Assembly (NCBI GenBank): GCA_018969165.1
Contig: JAGWYX010000179.1
Location: 1-7,274 of the forward strand
Direction: 5' to 3'
DNA length: 7,274 bases
From: Verrucomicrobiota bacterium
GTDB lineage: Bacteria > Verrucomicrobiota > Verrucomicrobiia > Limisphaerales > JAGWYX01
The notes beneath the pieces are model-generated. The model saw only the letters and a list, made by a program, of their open reading frames with translations. It did no database searches and was not told where the DNA came from. Position numbers and translations under genes: made by a program. This document shows positions 5,501 through 7,274 of the stretch, piece after piece; position 1 is the stretch's first letter, and every line of letters begins with the position of its first letter.

Positions 5501-6861
5501 ACCCCGCAGGTGAATCCGAATCCGCCGCTCACGCTGGTCAAGGCGCACAGCCGGTTCCGCAGCAATGACCACGCCCGACCGCGCGCCGCGAGCCGATCGT
5601 TGTCGTGCGTCTCGCTGAAATGCACCAGCACCCCGACCCGCCGGCACTGCCGATGACAATGGTCCAGGTAACTGGCCACGGACTGGCCCGAATAGTTCTG
5701 GAACAACTCCGAGTAGGCCCATTGCATTCCCCCCTCGGTCAACAGCGCCTCGCTCGCCTCCCAGGATCCGCCCAGCCCCTCGAGCAAAAAGACCGTCCCG
5801 GGAAACTCCTGCCGTACTCGAGCAATGATGTGTTGCCAGGCCGGCGCCGGAATCTTGTAGCCGGCATCGCAGCGGAAACCGTCCACACCGCGCCGGCACC
5901 AAGTCCGAAAGGCCTCGGCAAAATGTTCCCAAAGCTCGGGCCATCGCTGGTCCAGCTCGACCAGGTCCTCCCACGTGACACCCCAGGCTCCGGGGCTCAG
6001 AAACGTGCCATCGGGCCGCCGCGCGAACCATTCGCTGTGACACTCGTGCAACGTCGAACCCCACCCCGTGTGGTTGATCGCCAGGTCAAGGAACAGACGC
6101 CCGCCGCGCTCATGCACCGCGTAGGCCAATTCGCAAAACTGCTCCACCCCGGTCGTGCGCCGATCGAACTCGACCAGCGCCGGATCAATCGCCGTCAGGT
6201 CCTGGAGCGCATACGGACTGCCAAACCGCCCCATCCGCGCGTAGGTCGTCGGCGTCGGCGTGATGGGCAGCAACTGCAAAATCCGGCAACCTAGCGTCCC
6301 GAAAATGTGCGGCAATTGACGGACCACGTCGCGCAGTTTGCCCGAAGGCGGGATCACCGTGTAACCCTGCTGGTCCAGCGGCTTGAACTGGTGCTCCAAT
6401 CGGGCATCCCGCGCAGTCACCAACGAGCGCGTGTCGCCAAACAACCGCGCGAAGGCGCAATAGATCGTGTTCGCCGTCCGACACCAGTCCGGTTGCACCG
6501 TGATCCCGATATCCGGCCCGTCGGGCCAATGCTGACGGCCTGCCGCATCGATCGCATACGGCTTTGCCTTGAAGTAGCCGACCTCCGTCAGCCCGAGTTC
6601 CACCCGCCATTGCTCACCCGCGGGCTCCATCCGCACATCCCACCACGATGCCCCGGCCAGGGGCACCCGCTGAAAACGCGAATGGATGATCTCCTCGCGA
6701 ACAACGGCCGCCCGGCCCAGATTGGTGCGCAGCCGCGCCCGCCAGCCTGCCGGCAGTGCCCCGCCCGCGCCGGGGCGCAACGCAAAGCGGAGGCGATCTC
6801 CAACAAAGCGCAACACCCGCTCACCGGGTGACGGTTCCATGACCAGCCGCTGCATCTCCAC
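2521..6861 (-). CDS. Bifunctional glycogen debranching enzyme, GH13 plus amylo-1,6-glucosidase
   Basis: A 1446-residue protein with the overall plan of eukaryotic glycogen debranching enzyme (AGL, about 1530 residues). It would move oligoglucosyl stubs by 4-alpha-glucanotransfer and then hydrolyse the remaining alpha-1,6-glucose in cytoplasmic glycogen. No signal peptide is seen. Residues 1-125 form a beta-rich N-terminal region. Residues about 130-590 are a GH13 barrel: region I LDLAINHTG (258-266), region II GFRCD with nucleophile D332, region III LLEG with acid/base E361, region IV SETHDN with D420. Residues 590-760 are a linking region of unknown role. Residues 770-1030 resemble the debranching-enzyme N-terminal beta-sandwich (TNGRGG at 777-782). 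Residues 1040-1446 are the alpha/alpha-barrel glucosidase, with AGYPWFLDWGRDAL (1067-1080), TVDAPLWY (1125-1132), YHNGTAWTW (1360-1368), PEILDGD (1411-1417) and RGCDAQAW (1423-1430). D1127 and E1412 are the probable acid and base. The start is GTG 6861, ATG 6855 or ATG 6840; an in-frame TGA about 27 nt upstream excludes a longer form. No other glycogen gene is adjacent. Confidence 0.93.
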   Translation of the reverse strand: MEMQRLVMEPSPGERVLRFVGDRLRFALRPGAGGALPAGWRARLRTNLGRAAVVREEIIHSRFQRVPLAGASWWDVRMEPAGEQWRVELGLTEVGYFKAKPYAIDAAGRQHWPDGPDIGITVQPDWCRTANTIYCAFARLFGDTRSLVTARDARLEHQFKPLDQQGYTVIPPSGKLRDVVRQLPHIFGTLGCRILQLLPITPTPTTYARMGRFGSPYALQDLTAIDPALVEFDRRTTGVEQFCELAYAVHERGGRLFLDLAINHTGWGSTLHECHSEWFARRPDGTFLSPGAWGVTWEDLVELDQRWPELWEHFAEAFRTWCRRGVDGFRCDAGYKIPAPAWQHIIARVRQEFPGTVFLLEGLGGSWEASEALLTEGGMQWAYSELFQNYSGQSVASYLDHCHRQCRRVGVLVHFSETHDNDRLAARGRAWSLLRNRLCALTSVSGGFGFTCGVEWLASEKILVHQVAGLAWDAAENLVPELGRLNRLLAEHPCFIDGATLTRLSAGDAPVYALLRTSAEGADTVLVLVNTDMEQPQTAVLTEERLGEVGADAVDLLGSPPPKRRRAGDGKVVFEMPAGAAFCLSATTEPRGIGGERYRQTRAQAAWALCAVAQVFPLEAIGPYDWRRLAERVGEAPERFLAATLHLERGRASQDLGAALDAAERAELYPPLVTWRLPDRRRVVLVPPGHWLLVRDTGPFRATLEGGADDRPRHAVSIPVREGHVACFLAPLRAADARLVLERYADAERTVAGAIRFLGADPEQGVRHPIAGLVLLTNGRGGMARIHADLGRVESKYDCVLGANLHPSVPVDRHIFVKSVRAWVNADGFITPLDAENLLVLEPGPPAVWRFTANAGDGRAVNLELTIDMLEGRNTTVLQFHRPSQPPPVGRHLPPECEVSLTVRLDLEDRNFHTETHRNGGAEHHFTTYCRALMDRPGFEFIPAPDRRLRAFADAGYYHHESEWREQVAHPVEASRGQVAAGDAFSPGWFELPLGMGRTVRLVLTADAETERPSAAEIEGFAGARAADREAVWQGAGVAEADAFGRQLVAAARQFVVRRGTGKTVIAGYPWFLDWGRDALICARGLLAAGLIEEVRQLLVRFGALVDGGTLPNAIYGENTANRDTVDAPLWYGLACEDTADRAGEGFYATRVDGAGRTIADTLRQIGRGFRDGTPNGIRMDAASGLVWSPAHFTWMDTNYPAGTPREGYAVEIQALWIRLLRQLARLEREPQKAVWEGLARRAEASLASLFWLEDRGYLADVLLAGPGRPAAEATRDTALRSNGLLAVSLGLIGGERARRCVEVALNHLLVPGALRSLAPLAVTPPLPIRGHDGRLLNNPGEPYWGRYEGDEDTRRKPAYHNGTAWTWTLPTFCEALAVAWDFSPPAVAAARAYLGSMGRLLTEGCLGQIPEILDGDAPHQARGCDAQAWGVSEALRVWRALKARS

Positions 6862-6965
6862 GAGGATGAGTGATCTGTCCGGCCATCAGGCCGCCAAACC
6901 AATCCCTCACCCGGTCGGCGAAGTCAATCCGCAACCGCGCATCGGCGCGCCGCTCGAGCCCCGTA

Positions 6966-6985
6966 GCCGCAGGCTTCAGCCTGCG
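6966..6985. repeat. Palindromic repeat, CGCAGGCT type
   Basis: Perfect 8-bp arms CGCAGGCT (6968-6975) and AGCCTGCG (6978-6985) surround a 2-nt centre TC. The preceding GTAGC is typical of a dispersed GTAGCCGCAGGCTTCAGCC-like element that I recall from Verrucomicrobia and Planctomycetes intergenic DNA. No T-run follows on either strand. Confidence 0.55.
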
Positions 6986-7073
6986 CCCGCGGCTCAGCCC
7001 CGTCGCCAATCGGTTCCCGAAGCGCTTCCTGTCGTCGATGGGCATCAGCTCGGACCATAAACCCCACGCGCAC

Positions 7074-7100
7074 GGACCGCGGCTTGTCTCAAGCCGCAGC
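7074..7100 (+). repeat. Palindromic repeat unit C, same family as units A and B
   Basis: Arms GCGGCTTG (7079-7086) and CAAGCCGC (7090-7097) pair perfectly around a TCT loop. The flanks GGACC before and AGC after match the GGAGC...AGC frame of units A and B, with one base changed. The stem is one pair longer and its inner pairs differ from both other copies while staying complementary. Confidence 0.6.
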
Positions 7101-7190
7101 GCATGCCGGGCCGCTTGCGGTAAGGGTCCGTAAACAGATCAACTATCCATTCGCGGCGAGGAGTTCTTCGCTCAGACGAGGCGCGAGCAA

Positions 7191-7274
7191 TCCAAAGCGG
7201 CAGAGGACTGCCGCACTCCAGGACGCTTCGCGATTTTGAGCGCCAGCCTCTTGGTGTGCGCCCAGTCCTCTGGC
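7191..7274. repeat. Composite palindromic repeat cut by window end
   Basis: TCCAAAGCGGCAG opens the element. Arms GCGGCAG (7197-7203) and CTGCCGC (7208-7214) flank AGGA. A second, wider pairing joins CAGAGGACTG (7201-7210) to CAGTCCTCTG (7263-7272), an exact reverse complement 52 bp later. The same 5' segment can therefore pair locally or with the distal copy. The sequence ends inside the distal arm, so the full element cannot be judged. The style is familiar from dispersed intergenic repeats of Verrucomicrobia. Confidence 0.6.

Larger units (their letters stand above)
6862..7274. other. Intergenic region upstream of the debranching gene
   Basis: About 413 bp with no convincing gene on either strand. 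Open frames here (for example minus strand 7045-6821) are short, cross a palindromic repeat and resemble no family. The region holds three palindromic repeats, listed separately. The promoter of the minus-strand debranching gene should be in it. A minus-strand TTGACT (complement of 6922-6927) exists but has no acceptable -10 at the right distance, so none is assigned. Confidence 0.6.

Noticed and set aside
6897..6927. Minus-strand TTGACT as -35 of the debranching gene promoter
   Set aside because: At 16-18 bp the following hexamers (GATTGG, ATTGGT) do not resemble a -10 box, so a promoter cannot be called.
6821..7045. Minus-strand 74-residue frame overlapping the debranching gene start
   Set aside because: It runs through the CGCAGGCT palindrome, matches no family and overlaps the conserved N-terminus of the debranching enzyme in another frame.

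Overview
The window is GC-rich (mostly high G+C third codon positions) bacterial chromosome. It holds four recognisable protein genes, one possible short upstream reading frame, and several families of short intergenic palindromes. The palindrome style (GGAGCGC-stem-GCAGC units, a GCGGCAG/CTGCCGC unit, a CGCAGGCT/AGCCTGCG unit, and a 10-bp tandem ending in CATTCGTGG), the lack of Shine-Dalgarno sequences and the gene content all suggest a member of the Verrucomicrobiota, perhaps Pedosphaeraceae/Limisphaerales. That assignment rests on general familiarity and has not been tested by a search.

Layout. Bases 1-102 are intergenic and carry a short tandem repeat. A PIG-L/LmbE-family deacetylase (103-984, +) comes first, followed by ispD (1148-1837, +). 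The 163-bp gap between them holds a promoter-like pair of hexamers. It also holds a 39-codon frame whose stop overlaps the ispD start as ATGA. The 295-bp gap after ispD carries two palindromic units facing each other, then a promoter placed so that a small YkvA/DUF1232-type gene (2133-2537, +) would be transcribed without a leader. That gene overlaps tail-to-tail by 17 bp with the dominant gene of the window, a 1446-residue bifunctional glycogen debranching enzyme on the minus strand (2521-6861). It has a GH13 glucanotransferase half and an amylo-alpha-1,6-glucosidase half, and recognisable catalytic motifs are intact in both. Bases 6862-7274 contain no convincing gene but three further palindromic repeats, the last cut by the window edge.

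Function. IspD belongs to the methylerythritol phosphate route to isoprenoids. The debranching enzyme should dismantle glycogen branch points in the cytoplasm. The deacetylase probably acts on an N-acetylated sugar derivative that cannot be named from sequence. The genes do not form an obvious pathway or operon, and I see no CRISPR array, phage, transposase gene, tRNA or rRNA. This looks mainly like an ordinary housekeeping/metabolic region. The points most worth a second look are the palindrome family with compensating stem changes, the leaderless-style promoter spacing, and the AGL-like fused debranching enzyme.
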